The position numbers and the translations under genes were made by a program. From the NCBI RefSeq assembly GCF_030272615.1, contig NC_081408.1, positions 619,068,476 through 619,128,475 on the forward strand: a stretch of 60,000 nucleotides of DNA, given 5' to 3'. Source of the DNA: Cryptomeria japonica (lineage: Eukaryota; Streptophyta; Pinopsida; Cupressales; Cupressaceae). The notes beneath the pieces were generated by a model that saw only the letters and a list, made by a program, of their open reading frames with translations, ran no database searches and was not told the origin of the DNA. Of the stretch, positions 47,171 to 57,659 are shown piece after piece; position 1 is the stretch's first letter; each line of letters begins with the position of its first letter.

Positions 47171-50100
47171 TGTAGTACCCCTCCTTGATCTGACTCTTTT
47201 TGTATGTTTTTGATTGACTTCAGTGGAACATTATGGTATATTGATTCAGATTTTATGCGATGTTATTTCATGCTTTATTTGGATTTGTGGTGTATGATGT
47301 CATGCAATATCTCAATACTTATGATTAATGTTATTTTATGAATCATTATCATGGACTAACACTCTTACCTTATATGTGTGATGCGTTATTTATGTGTTGC
47401 ATGTTTGCATGTGTATGGGATGCAAGGAGATGATTTTCCTTCACTCACTCTGGTGAGACAGGGAATGTCATGATTCTCCTTCATTGATGTGCATGCCATG
47501 TCTGTATATATATACATTTGTCTATATGAACGTGTGGTTCTTTGGTGTAGGACATTGCCGGTACAAGTACCGGGTAGGTACGGGGTAGCAACTCCACCTG
47601 GTTTCATAGTTTTGAGCGTGCCTTATATGTCCGATGGGAGTGGAGGAGATAGTTGTTGGACCCTAACTTGACTCACAATTACACTTATGTGAGTGTTATC
47701 AGTCGGTTATCTTTCCCATCTAGCCGGTATGCGAGTCATAGTGCTTTGGTTTTGTCATTTGTGAGTCATCATTTGATCATTCTTCGTTTTATGTGTTTTC
47801 ATTCATCTGAATGGTTATTTAATTGAATGGATGATGCTAACTTATGTTGGTGTAATTAGTTAATTATTATGCTATGAGATTATTGATTTAATTAAATTAA
47901 TAATTTGCTAGATTAAATGGTTAAATGGCTTATTTCATTGTGTAAAGTTGCATTAATATATTCTATGGAAGGAAATAATTAATTCCCTAGCCATTTAAAT
48001 GTTAAATGCTTATTTTGAAAGAAAGTATTTTGGAAATAGAAAATAAAATAAAAAGTTTTTCCTTTTTACCTTTCCTTTTGACTCTTGCATTTTAATTGCT
48101 AGAAAAGAATTGTTTTTGGAAAAGAGTAAATCTGATTGCTTTTTACTTTTTAAATAAATTAATCTGATTGGTGGAGAAACCTTTCAACCTAGAAAGTTTA
48201 GGTTGAAATGATTTTCCCATATATTCCTGGAAATTCACGAGAAGAAGAGGCAAAATTTTTGGAGAGAAAATTTGGATTATGATTCTGAAGGTGGAGCTGG
48301 AATTCGATTTAGTTTGCAAGGATTGGGATTCTCCATCATTTTGCTTGCTAGTTTGCTTCAAGGTTGGATGATCTCTTCTTGTTTTAAATTTAATTTTGAA
48401 ATTTTCAGTTGCTTCCTGTGTGTTGAAAAGATGCAAATCTTCTTGTAAATTCTTGTGGAATGATTGGAATGGAAGAAGAAATGCCTGTTATTGTTGATTT
48501 TGTGAAGCTTATATGATATGTTTGCTTATAGGAAAGAAATGGTTCATTTCTCTATTTGTTGTATGTTTTTGTTCTTGAGATCAACTTCTGGAAATTCCTT
48601 CTTCTATTGTTGCCTAAATCATTATCTATTGGGTTCTTGTGTGATTTTATTTCACCATTTACCTTATTGGTAAATATCCCTTTGAAATTTGGATCTTGGC
48701 ACTGTGTGTGTGTGTGTGCCCGTGAAAAGATCAGGGAATGAATCATTTTCGAGTTTAAATGGTTTTGTGGCATATTGATTTTTGAATGCTTTTGAAGCAT
48801 GTATTATTTTATTTGTGGACTTTACCTTACCTCATGGCGGGCTAGTCCCACCACGTGGGTCAGTAGTGTCTGCTGCCCATAGGTAGCAGTACTACCGGTT
48901 GGTAGGACCGCTATCGAACGGTAGCAATGCTACCGGTCAACAGGAGTGCTACCGGTTGGTAGTAGTGCTACTGGTTGGTAGTGGCTGTTATCAGCGGTAG
49001 CAACACTACCGATCGATAGCGACTACTACCGACAACAATACCAGTCGATAGCCGCTGCTACTGGTCAGTAGGCCTGCTACTAGCGGTAGCGGTACTACCG
49101 ACAGGTAGTGTCTGCTGCCTCGACAGTAGCACTTCTGTGGTTGGCCTTAACCCCCGCGTAACCTTGTACCCTTAATGGTACAAATTCCTATGTTCTATGA
49201 ATTTAATTTTTATTAAATGAAATAGTTTTAAAGTGGTTTTAATTGTTAAATGTAAATAGTAATTTCCTAGTGATTTTTATTATGTGGATTAATAAATTTA
49301 TCTATGGAAATCAAGGCATGAATTAGTAATTCAAATTGGTTAATTTGGATATATTCTGGAAATGGATTAAAATGCCTATTAAGAGTTCATGTTTTATTCT
49401 CTTGAATATTTAATGTGAATTTTATCCTTGATGGAATATTGATTTGGAAATTGAATAGAAGTAAATGTCATAAGGAAGTGTTTTATTTAATTTTCAATCA
49501 ATGATGTTGCAAGTGCTTATGATGCTGATTTTCTCAAAGATTGTCTAAGTGTAGACTTAGTGAAATTAGCTTTCCTTGTAAAGAGTTATATTGTGTTATT
49601 TATGGTTTTTGGTTCAGTTGTCCTGTGGTGGCGTATTTAATTTGGTACCTTTGACAAAGTGATATATGATGGCTTCGTTGTATTAACCATGTCATGTCTT
49701 TGTCTTATGGTTAACCAAGAGTCAGTATGTCCTTGTTTTGACCACTTGTTTTTGGATAGTGGTGTTATGGTTGTCTGCTTTGCCATAGGGTCCTCGTGGA
49801 GTGGCCATGTTTGTTTAAGTGTACTTTGAGAGAGTGGCTTTCGAGCCCAAAGTGGTTGGCATGATAACCCATCGAAAGTCAGATAATAAAGTGATAATCT
49901 ATTTAATTGATTAGGTGGGTAGTTCATAACATTAAGTAAGATATTGTACCTCGCACATAGGTGAGTGCTTGTATAGGGCTCATAATGTAGTGAGAAGGCC
50001 TAGAATGAAAAAATGACCACCTTGTCTTCACGAAAGGCTGGTAGAGTCCATATGAGACTTAGTTGGAGCAGGAGGTTCAGGAATGGTTACCAAGGTAACC

Positions 50101-50914
50101 CAAGATGGGGGCTGGGACCTATGGAGGGTGACCATGGTAACCATCATAAGCTATGTGATTACAGTCTCTCTTTAAGTTCACTTGTGGTTTGTGATGATGG
50201 TTCACTTGTGTATTTGTGATGTTGAGTCACCTGGTTATTGTGGAGTCATATTGTGATGTCATAGAGTCGTATTGTTTTGTCGACCATGTCATGCTTTTTC
50301 TTTCTTGAGGGTCCTTTTCTATCTCCTAGCATGGTCGGGTGGTAGTACCACTTCCCATCGGATGTTCTTGTTCATACATTCATGCAAGGATTGGCTTCGC
50401 AGGTGTTTCTATGGTTCATGGCTCATGCTCTATCTCATGTTGGAGATTATTGTTATTTGGAGACCTATGTGGTCATTGTATCATGATCTTTTCTAGCCTT
50501 GTATTTGGTTTATTTGTATCTTTATATGTATATTGAGAAGCCATGTATTGGAAGAGAAATGTAATCCTAAGATTGGGATGTTATTTATCAGTTTCCTTTA
50601 TGTTATGTGTACATGCTTATTGAAGAGAATTTATATTGTATCCTTTCAATCTTTCATTGGTGTAATCTGTTATTGCATATGGCTTCTTGTGATCATTGAG
50701 TTAATGATGGATTATTGGATTAATCTTAATTGTGGAATATATCTTTTGGTTTTAATTCTTCGTTGGTAACCCTTAAGGAATTCTGGTGTAAATCTTCCGC
50801 TTGTGTTATCATGCATGTTGTGTTTAATGCACTTATTATGTTTATACTTAAAAAAAACAAATTGTTTCACCCTTGATGTGGGTTTTCCTTTGGGGTTCCT
50901 GGCGAGGCATTATA
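47171..50914 (+). repeat. Gypsy LTR3
   Basis: 3,744 bp, TGTAGTACCCC...GCATTATA (TACA has become TATA). Contains the full minisatellite (48855-49135) and a (TG)n run near 48702. GACGT follows at 50915-50919, paired with GACAT before LTR1. Confidence 0.9.
48855..49135. repeat. Palindromic minisatellite in LTR3
   Basis: More than ten imperfect units around GGTAGCAGTACTACCGGTTG or CTACCGATCGATAG. Unit number and sequence differ from LTR1, so the array has been evolving inside the LTR. Confidence 0.75.
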
Positions 50915-50919
50915 GACGT

Positions 50920-52055
50920 GCCTAGGATCCACAAATGAAATGGAGTTATTTTCTGTAGCGATGACATGGATGATGCTTCCTTTTTGCATTTGACGAAAAA
51001 TATTGCTCGTGGTTAACATACTGTCGGCCACGCGGTTTACATTTTTTGTATTTCACTTTATTGCATCCACGAGTTGACTAACATCGACGGTCATGTGTTA
51101 TGGGCACAGTTTTCAATTTTATTGTAAATGGCCATGCGGTTTACATTTTTGGTAACCATATTTATTACGTCCATGAGTTGACTAACATCGATGGTCACGT
51201 GTTATGGGCACAGTTTTCAATTTTATTTTTTTAAAATTTTGAATGAAAACTCGATTTCCCAAAAATTTTGGATATATTTCGTACAAGAGCTACATGCAGA
51301 ATGCAATGAAGGCAAAAAAAAATATTCGACGGTGTAAATCCATGTCAATCATGGCATCACAATGTCCCTAGTTGAATCACTGAGTGAAGGAGTTGCGCTT
51401 CCATCGGAGTTATAGGTATGCATTGTCAAAATACCTATGGCTCCGAAGGGGAGGACAAAAGTCGACTGCATGCATAACGCGAGTTGTTTGGGTATATTGT
51501 TATCTCCTGTTAACATGCAGGTTTTTTCATGTGCAGGGAGGAGGTATCATAGCGCATAGGTGGGTGGGATGATTGAAGATTATTGTGTAAGGTTATGGCG
51601 GCATCGGTAAATTCAAACCCTAAAAAATAATGATATGTTTATGATTCCTTTGTCAGCCCTGTGTTTTCGATTGCAATTTTTTATATCATTTTTGTATCGC
51701 AGAGGTGGTTGTGAGTGTGAACTTGGGAGGTGTCAATAGGACAATGATTTGGCTTAGGTGACTGCAGAAATTTGAAACCCTAAGACATTCAATAATTTTT
51801 TGTTTTTATTTCCTATGTCATTTTCTAGTTATGTCTATGAAAATTAGGTATCATTTTATAGCATGGTTGTGTTAGGATACCAAGGTTCATTGTTTGTGGG
51901 TTGGTAGAGTGAAGAAGATCTACAAAATTTTAAAGGTATGTATATTTCCATAATTATATGTGTCAGTTTTCCATAGTGAGTAGAGATGTTAAAGATGAAA
52001 TTCTCATTCTTATACACGTACATTAAAAGCAAAAAATAAATAAACAACCGCCAAC
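50920..52055. other. Spacer with a tandem duplication
   Basis: Flanking DNA right of the gypsy structure. A 104-bp duplication lies at 51026-51232. ATGGCTCCGAAGGGG at 51437 opens a short frame, with AG and GT words nearby, but no family is recognisable. Confidence 0.5.
51026..51232. repeat. Two-copy tandem repeat, 104-bp period
   Basis: Copies at 51026-51129 and 51130-51232. Both read GGCCAYGCGGTTTACATTTTT and share GAGTTGACTAACATCGA and GTTATGGGCACAGTTTTC. About ten differences separate them. Confidence 0.85.
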
Positions 52056-52079
52056 GTGTGTGTGTGTATTGCTTCATAT

Positions 52080-52112
<33 letters not shown>

Positions 52113-53032
52113 AATATGGGTTTGGAAGGTTACATATATTTTGGCTTATTGTTGAAGGGCATCCGATTGTTGAAGGCTTGACTGGGTTTGCTTTGTTTGT
52201 TTGCGGTTTGGCGTGTGCTGTCATTGATGGCAATTTACTGGCAACCTACTGGCAACCTTCAGGAAACCACCTAACATTCATCTAGTAAACCATCGACAGG
52301 CACTGACACCATTAGACTCTTCACGGACAGCGGTAACAATACATATCGACACTTCAGCCGACAGGAATAAACTTTTGTTTATTGTATTTAATTTTAAATA
52401 TTTTTTTGTAAAGTTGACATGGAATATTGTAATAGACTCATATATGTATGAGATCTTGTAAATCATTTTGATAGGAGAGAAAAGAAGGATAGTGGATGGA
52501 ATAGAAGATGAGATATATGCAAATGCATAGGACATATCTTGTATAAGGTTTATGGTCATAGTATGAACTTAAATCAGTACTGAACCTGGCAATGCTGATT
52601 TGAAGCAGTACATTGTATTGGATTTTTATAATCCATTTTGTAAGTCAGTGAGACTTCTATTTTGTAGATTGAGCAGTGAGCTCTAGGAAGTTGGCCTTCC
52701 TGCATGTGCAGACCCCTCATTGTAAGTAATATTTACTCATTGGCCAGTGAGTGAATATTGTGGGTCACAACTCCCACCGAGGTTTTTCCCACACCGAGTT
52801 TCCTCATTAAACATCTTGTGTTATGGCGTGTTTTCTATGTTGTCTTTATTGTTCTTGTTTACTGCATTAATACTTATTTACCAGTACACTGTTTTGGAAT
52901 ACAAAATACTTAATAAGGTTAAATATTCTGTACACCGGTTAGATACTGATTCAGCCCCCCCTCTCAGTATCTTTGGGACTATCATTAATCCTAACAATAT
53001 ATATATATATATGAAGCAATACACACACACAC
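52056..53032. repeat. 24-bp inverted repeat around an LTR
   Basis: (GT)n-ATTGCTTCATAT at 52056-52079 is the exact reverse complement of ATATGAAGCAATAC-(AC)n at 53009-53032. The 929 bp between them include a CA microsatellite (52081-52110) and the LTR at 52150-52996. Confidence 0.85.
52150..52996 (+). mobile_element. LTR, probably solo (same group as element N)
   Basis: Ends ...GGGACTATCATTAATCCTAACA at 52996. It carries the CCCACCGAGGTTTTTCCC module near 52770 and the C-run with TCTCAGTATC. Its body matches the reverse complement of the solo LTR at 6886-7668 in many blocks (GCCGACAGGAAT, GACTCATATA.GTATGAGATC). The left end is uncertain: TGTTGAAGGGC at 52150 is the best TG start, but no target duplication matches. 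It could also be the displaced 5' LTR of element N. Confidence 0.65.
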
Positions 53033-53401
53033 ACACACACATATTGAAAAAGGTGATGCAGATGATCCTCTGACCCTACAATTCAACAAACATGTCCTCT
53101 ACAATATAGAGGAAAACGACAGAATAAAACATAGACAAAAGAAACTATGGAAATATTATGCTCTGTTTCCATTATTCTTAGCTTCTCATTAGATCAAAAA
53201 AAGAAAACCTAACCCTAGCGGTCTCTAACCCTAACACGATGGTATGCGTCTATTCTAGCTCCAAAATAGGCAAATATTCGACATAGGCTGAAGCTATTCT
53301 GGCTACATATAGAGGCAAACAAGAAACACAAACAAACAATGCAAATTCTGATGTTTTTAAACAAAATCCAAACCAAAACAAGAAAAATACGAGTTATAGA
53401 A
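52997..53401. other. Short spacer between LTR and element N
   Basis: AT run, AC microsatellite, then about 360 bp with no recognisable gene. It contains CCTAACCCTAG and CTAACCCTAAC near 53208-53240, which look like plant telo-box words rather than a telomere. Confidence 0.5.
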
Positions 53402-53579
53402 GTGTTATGGTGTGTTTTCTATGCTGTCTTTATTGTTCCTGTTTACTGCATTAATACTTGTTTACTGGTACACTATTTTGGAATGCAAAATACTTAATAA
53501 GGTTAAATATTTTGTACACCAGTTAGATACTAATTCACCCCCCCTCTCAGTATCTTTGGGACTATCATTAATCCTAACA
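53402..53579 (+). repeat. Truncated 5' LTR of element N
   Basis: 3' part of an LTR only, starting abruptly at GTGTTATGG and ending CCTAACA. Compared with 52813-52996 it has about a dozen differences, nearly all transitions. Confidence 0.8.
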
Positions 53580-53581
53580 AT

Positions 53582-53594
53582 TGGTATCAGATCC
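53582..53594 (+). other. Primer binding site of element N
   Basis: TGGTATCAGATCC, two bases after the LTR end. It has the GATC variant of Copia-2, and the 45 bases beyond it also align with the Copia-2 leader (see findings). Confidence 0.85.
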
Positions 53595-53650
53595 TGGTCC
53601 TCTATTTTCAAAAGCCTAACAGCTTGTAGAAGATTTTGAAACCGGTATAG

Positions 53651-54763
53651 ATGGATAACTTAAGAAAGCAATTGGAAGGAGCTCTTGTAGACTATGATTC
53701 AGAGAAGTTGAAGAATATCAAACTTGAAGATGATCTAAGGACTACACATGAATTCATTCAAGGACTTCAAGAGAATATTACTATTGCTAGAAATAAGAGA
53801 AAAGAACTTCATGAGAAGATGCAAAGTGATGATGATGAAAAGGAAACTCTTGATGAGCTTGTGAAGAAGATGAGGCAAGAAAACATGACTATGAGAAATG
53901 AAATGCAAGATATGACTATGAGATTTTGTAAAGACATTGAAGACAGAAAGAAGAATGAAGATGACTTGACTAGGAGACTCAATGATGCTGGTAATGAAAA
54001 TCTAAGACTCAGTCATGAAAATGATATGTTAAAGACAAATCTGATTCACATGCAACATGATAAAACTGAACTTATGAGGCAGATGGGAATTCTAGAAAAT
54101 GAGCTGGCTACTGTAAATCAACATAGAGAGAAATTCAAGAAAAGTTCAGAAGAACTTGATGATATGCTGAAAAGTCAAAAACCTAATGGAGATACTAATG
54201 GACTTGGATTTGAAGTTGGTGAAAGTTCTGATACTACAAACAATCATGATCATAGTAAACCGATAAGACAACCTAATTCTTACAAATTTAATGGGAAATG
54301 CTTTAACTGTAACAAGTTTGGTCATAGAGCAAATCAATGTAGATCTAAAAATAATTAGAACATTAATGCACCCACCGGTCAATATTCCAAATGCAACAAA
54401 GTTGGTCATAATTTAGAAAACTGCAGAATGAATGTAAGATGTTATGTTTGTGGAAGATTTGGGCACTTATCTAATCAATGTAGAACACAAACCGACATAG
54501 GATATGGAAAGAACATTCAGAAGAATAATGTGACTTGTTATGCTTGTAACAAGATTGGACATATTGCAAAATTTTGTAGAAGTAAGACCCCATTGACAAA
54601 CAACAAAGGACCTAGTTTGAAAGGAAAAGAAAAGGTTGATGAGGTAAAGCAAGAATTTTCAAGACAATGGATTAGAAAGACATATCAGAATGTTGATGAG
54701 ACTATTCCTTCACCGGTAGAACAAAGTATTACTCCAGCGGCAGGAAATTCTTCATCCAACTGA
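53651..54763 (+). pseudogene. Element N ORF1: coiled coil with four zinc knuckles
   Basis: ATG at 53651 (MDNLRKQLEGALVDYDSEKL). Residues about 1-180 are charged, heptad-like and rich in Glu, Lys, Asn and Met, typical of a long coiled coil. Then four CCHC boxes: CFNCNKFGHRANQC, YSKCNKVGHNLENC (first Cys lost), CYVCGRFGHLSNQC and CYACNKIGHIAKFC. One TAG at 54356-54358 splits the frame; reading continues in frame to TGA near 54761. The knuckles suggest nucleic-acid binding and the coiled coil self-assembly, so a gag-like packaging protein is likely. It has no similarity I can see to the copia gag domain. Three of four knuckles are intact, while every other gag knuckle in the window is altered. 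Confidence 0.75.
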
Positions 54764-55067
54764 GAAGTAACCGTTTGGGGGTATTGTAGCAAGTTGAACA
54801 TCATGAAATTTAGCCTCGGTAGATGGTGAGAAGATATATTTCTTCTTTACTAGCAGATGTGTTAAGTTTTCACTTAACTGACAAGCATTTATTACAATTG
54901 TTGAATGAAATTTCATTATAAATCATTGTTTTTCCGTCTTTTTTGATTCACCGAGCATTCAAACTTTCAGAGAGCACAAAATCTAAGTGAAGGCACTCAA
55001 GGCAAAGTAGTGAAGTGATTTCTTTCAATCACTCAACCTTTATTAGGCAGCTTAAGGTATTTTTCAA
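54764..55067 (+). promoter_or_regulatory. ORF1-ORF2 gap with possible internal promoter
   Basis: About 300 bp. TATAAAT at 54917-54923 lies 145 bp before the ORF2 ATG, in the sequence ATTTCATTATAAATCATTG, followed by a leader without upstream ATGs in a long frame. This could be an internal promoter for ORF2; it could also be chance in AT-rich DNA. Confidence 0.35.
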
Positions 55068-56139
55068 ATGGCTTCCTCTTCTGCTCCCAAATTTATTGCA
55101 AACCCTACTGTTTGTGGAAATTGTAAAACGCCCTAGGCCCGTTTTCAAAATTATTCTCGAGATAGCTAAGCAAGATGATTCCATAGGCGCATTTTCAAAA
55201 ATTCCTAAAGGTGTAGCTTATGTTGAAGACCCTAGAATTTATATTCACTGCAATATTGAAGAATTAGGTTATGTGGAAATATTAAAGATACTTAAAAAAA
55301 GTAATTTGTGATGAGAATGGAAATGTCAAACCTGAACACAAGGTTATTGAGACCTTAGGTTTTGTAGAAATCTTGAACATCCCTGAATTTCCAGAGGAGG
55401 TAGTGAGAATTGTCCTAAGTAGGGCACATGGAGAATTTCTTTGGCTAGACTCAATTTGCAAATTCACTTGACAAGCAATTAGGGCAGTGACAGGTTTACC
55501 CTCTACCGGCAGCAGACCAAACAAAACAAAGAAGGTTCCTAACAACACAGTCATGACCTTAACAAGAGCAACATCTGATAGTAGATCCCTGAGAGTAAAT
55601 GACATCAAGGATATCAATGTCAGATTCATAAGTATGATCTTAGGCTACAAAACCACACATGCAAACATACTCAATTCAGTTTCTAGTATTTGCATTTAAA
55701 GTGCTTATGATATGGTAAATAATGATGCAAAAATAGATGTATGTGAATGGCTAAAGGATGAACTAGTTGATAATTTGAAGAAGATAAAAGGTGACAAGAA
55801 AGGAACATTTCATTTTGGTAATCTTTTGGTATGCCTTGTGTTGTATTTCTCAAAACAAATTCCTGGTATTGGACACAAAGATTTTGGATATGACATACCG
55901 GTAGGCAAATAGTTGCAAGAAACCTTCACCAACATGGGTACTACTAGGGAAGACAATATAATTGAATATTTCAAAGCTTTCCAAGATAAAATGAAAACAA
56001 GAGAGAGACTACCACAAAGTATAGTAGACAAATATGATAAGGAAATTTGTTTTGTGATTAAGAAGGATGAAATATGGATGGAAGCAGTTCTTCCTAGAAC
56101 TGTATGGGTAACTGAAATGGGGTATGAGGCTGATGTAAA
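55068..56139 (+). pseudogene. Element N ORF2, N-terminal part, unknown protein
   Basis: ATG at 55068 (MASSSAPKFIANPTVCGNCK). A frameshift near 55125 leads into PRPVFKIILEIAKQDDSIGA and GVAYVEDPRIYIHCN; a second near 55305 (A-run) leads to DENGNVKPEHKVIETLGF, then AVTGLPSTGSRPNKTKK, DIKDINVRFISMILGYKTTH, WLKDELVDNLKKIKGDKK, LVLYFSKQIPGIGHKDFGYD and RLPQSIVDKYDKEICF. Stops: TGA near 55469, TAA at 55697-55699, TAG at 55910-55912. No catalytic motif of a protease, polymerase or integrase is visible. The solo LTR at 56140 cuts the frame after EADVN; it resumes at 57655 with the duplicated bases GTAAA. Confidence 0.65.
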
Positions 56140-57654
56140 TGTTGGCATTATGTGAAATAGTATGAGGCCATGAACCAGTATGAGGACATAATGACATTAT
56201 ATGTTGTCATTGATGTCAATATGCTGAAGAAGAGAGAACCAGTATGTTATAAAGAATCGGTATATATGAGAACTAGTATAACATTGTGAACCGGTATATG
56301 TGCCAAAGTGAAGTGGTATGTTTGTTCAAGGTGAACTGACATGTTGATATAAGAACCGGTACATGGAAGCTTTGTATGACTACCGGTTGGTAGTCTCAAC
56401 TTCAGGGTTTCCAGTTGAAGTGCTTCAAGCCTGTGTGACTCAATCGGTGACTTTGTGTGATGAATTAGCTTTGTAACGAAGAACAAATCATGTTGCCATG
56501 TCAGCCTTGTGCGTGTGAAGGATCTTGCATGAAGAAGGTTGTTCCTATCTACCTCAGGAACGTGCAAAGTCTGTAAATGGTTAAAATGCGTGATGGGTTA
56601 TCAACCACCATGAAAGCAGTGGAAAATGAATGATGGAAAATGTCTTGAGATCGGTTCAAGACTATTGGATTGAATGCAATGTGCTCAACGGTTAGGATTG
56701 AACCATTTGAATTGCTTAGCCTAAAAGGTTTAGGGTTTAGGGTTTATGCTACCGACCTGTCTGTTTCCTATAAGGTCAATGGTGTGTCTTCTTCTGAGGT
56801 TGTTGGCAAAATTTGTGTGTGTGTATCCAAGTGAAGTGATACGTGATTCTTGCCAGACCAGAGGAGAGAAGTGATACCTGCAGAGTGAAAGTGCAGAAGG
56901 TGAAGAGGAGGTAAAGTGGATCTGCATTGACATTGAGTGCTATTACCAGGTCATTGTAATACTTGCTGATCTCTAACCACTTCAACAGTTGAGAAATCCC
57001 TTAACAGGGTAGCTTTAACCAACTTACTGTAAATCCTTTAACAAGGTGACTCAAAACCATTGAGTTCTTGAAATCCTCTAACAAGGTAACCTTTAATCGG
57101 GTTTAACCCTTAATCGGGTATTTTAGCCATCCCTTAACCAGGTGATCTCTAACAGGATCGGTTCCTAACAGAACCTATTGTATCAGTCTTTAACCAAACA
57201 AGGCTCCTAACAAAGTGGACTTCTAAAGAGTTCAGAACAGCTTGTGGGTATTCATCCCCACCATGGTTTTTCCCAGTTGGGTTTCCATGTGAAAAATCTG
57301 TGTGTCATGTGTGATGTTTTAATGTGATGATACAATCTCTTATGTCTGACGGTAAATCATGTTGATCTAGCTGTTCATATGTTTTTGATGATAGATTACT
57401 TGTTCATGCACTAGGGTGAAATGGAAATGAAGTATTAGATTGTATGAAAAGATAAGTGTCGACTGGTTTATGCTTGTCTCAGTTATTCTGGGTTTTGCCG
57501 ATTGTACTCTGTTTAAGACCGGTCTTACTATTTGTTTGTCAAAGCACAGTGTTTGCTGACAAAATGGTTTTAGGAATGTGTTTTTGTTTGTACTGATTCA
57601 CCCCCCCCCCTCTCAGTACCGATTTGGTACTATCCGTTCATCATTGAGTTATCA
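56140..57654 (+). mobile_element. Solo LTR of the Copia-1 family inside ORF2
   Basis: 1,515 bp, TGTTGGCATTATG...GAGTTATCA, with perfect GTAAA duplications at 56135-56139 and 57655-57659. The body matches 21853-23302 (GACTACCGGTTGGTAGTCTC, CCTATAAGGTCAATG, CCCCACCATGGTTTTTCCC, C-run with TCTCAGTACC). It shows that Copia-1-type elements were active after element N was in place. Confidence 0.93.
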
Positions 57655-57659
57655 GTAAA

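Larger units (their letters stand above)
17283..50914 (+). mobile_element. Three-LTR Ty3/gypsy chromovirus-like tandem element
   Basis: Structure LTR1 (17283-20991), internal 1 (20992-39551), LTR2 (39552-42234), internal 2 (42235-47170), LTR3 (47171-50914). The ends TGTAG...TACA are flanked by GACAT (17278-17282) and GACGT (50915-50919), one base apart, as expected for a single old insertion site. Both internals show primer site, gag, protease, RT, RNase H, integrase and a chromodomain-like end in the Ty3 order. Internal 1 carries Copia-1 and Copia-2 as later insertions. A dimer sharing its middle LTR is the expected product of unequal recombination between LTRs of sister copies. All coding parts are broken. 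Confidence 0.88.

Noticed and set aside
17283-50914. Two separate gypsy insertions side by side
   Set aside because: No target duplication flanks LTR2, and internal 2 starts directly at its primer site after the shared LTR2, so one dimeric unit is simpler.
51437-51570. ATG-started frame MAPKGRTKVDC with possible small intron
   Set aside because: Too short, no similarity, and a second exon is not supported.
53205-53245. Telomere-like CCTAACCCTA words
   Set aside because: Only two or three imperfect words; plant telomeres are long arrays of CCCTAAA. More likely telo-box-like words.
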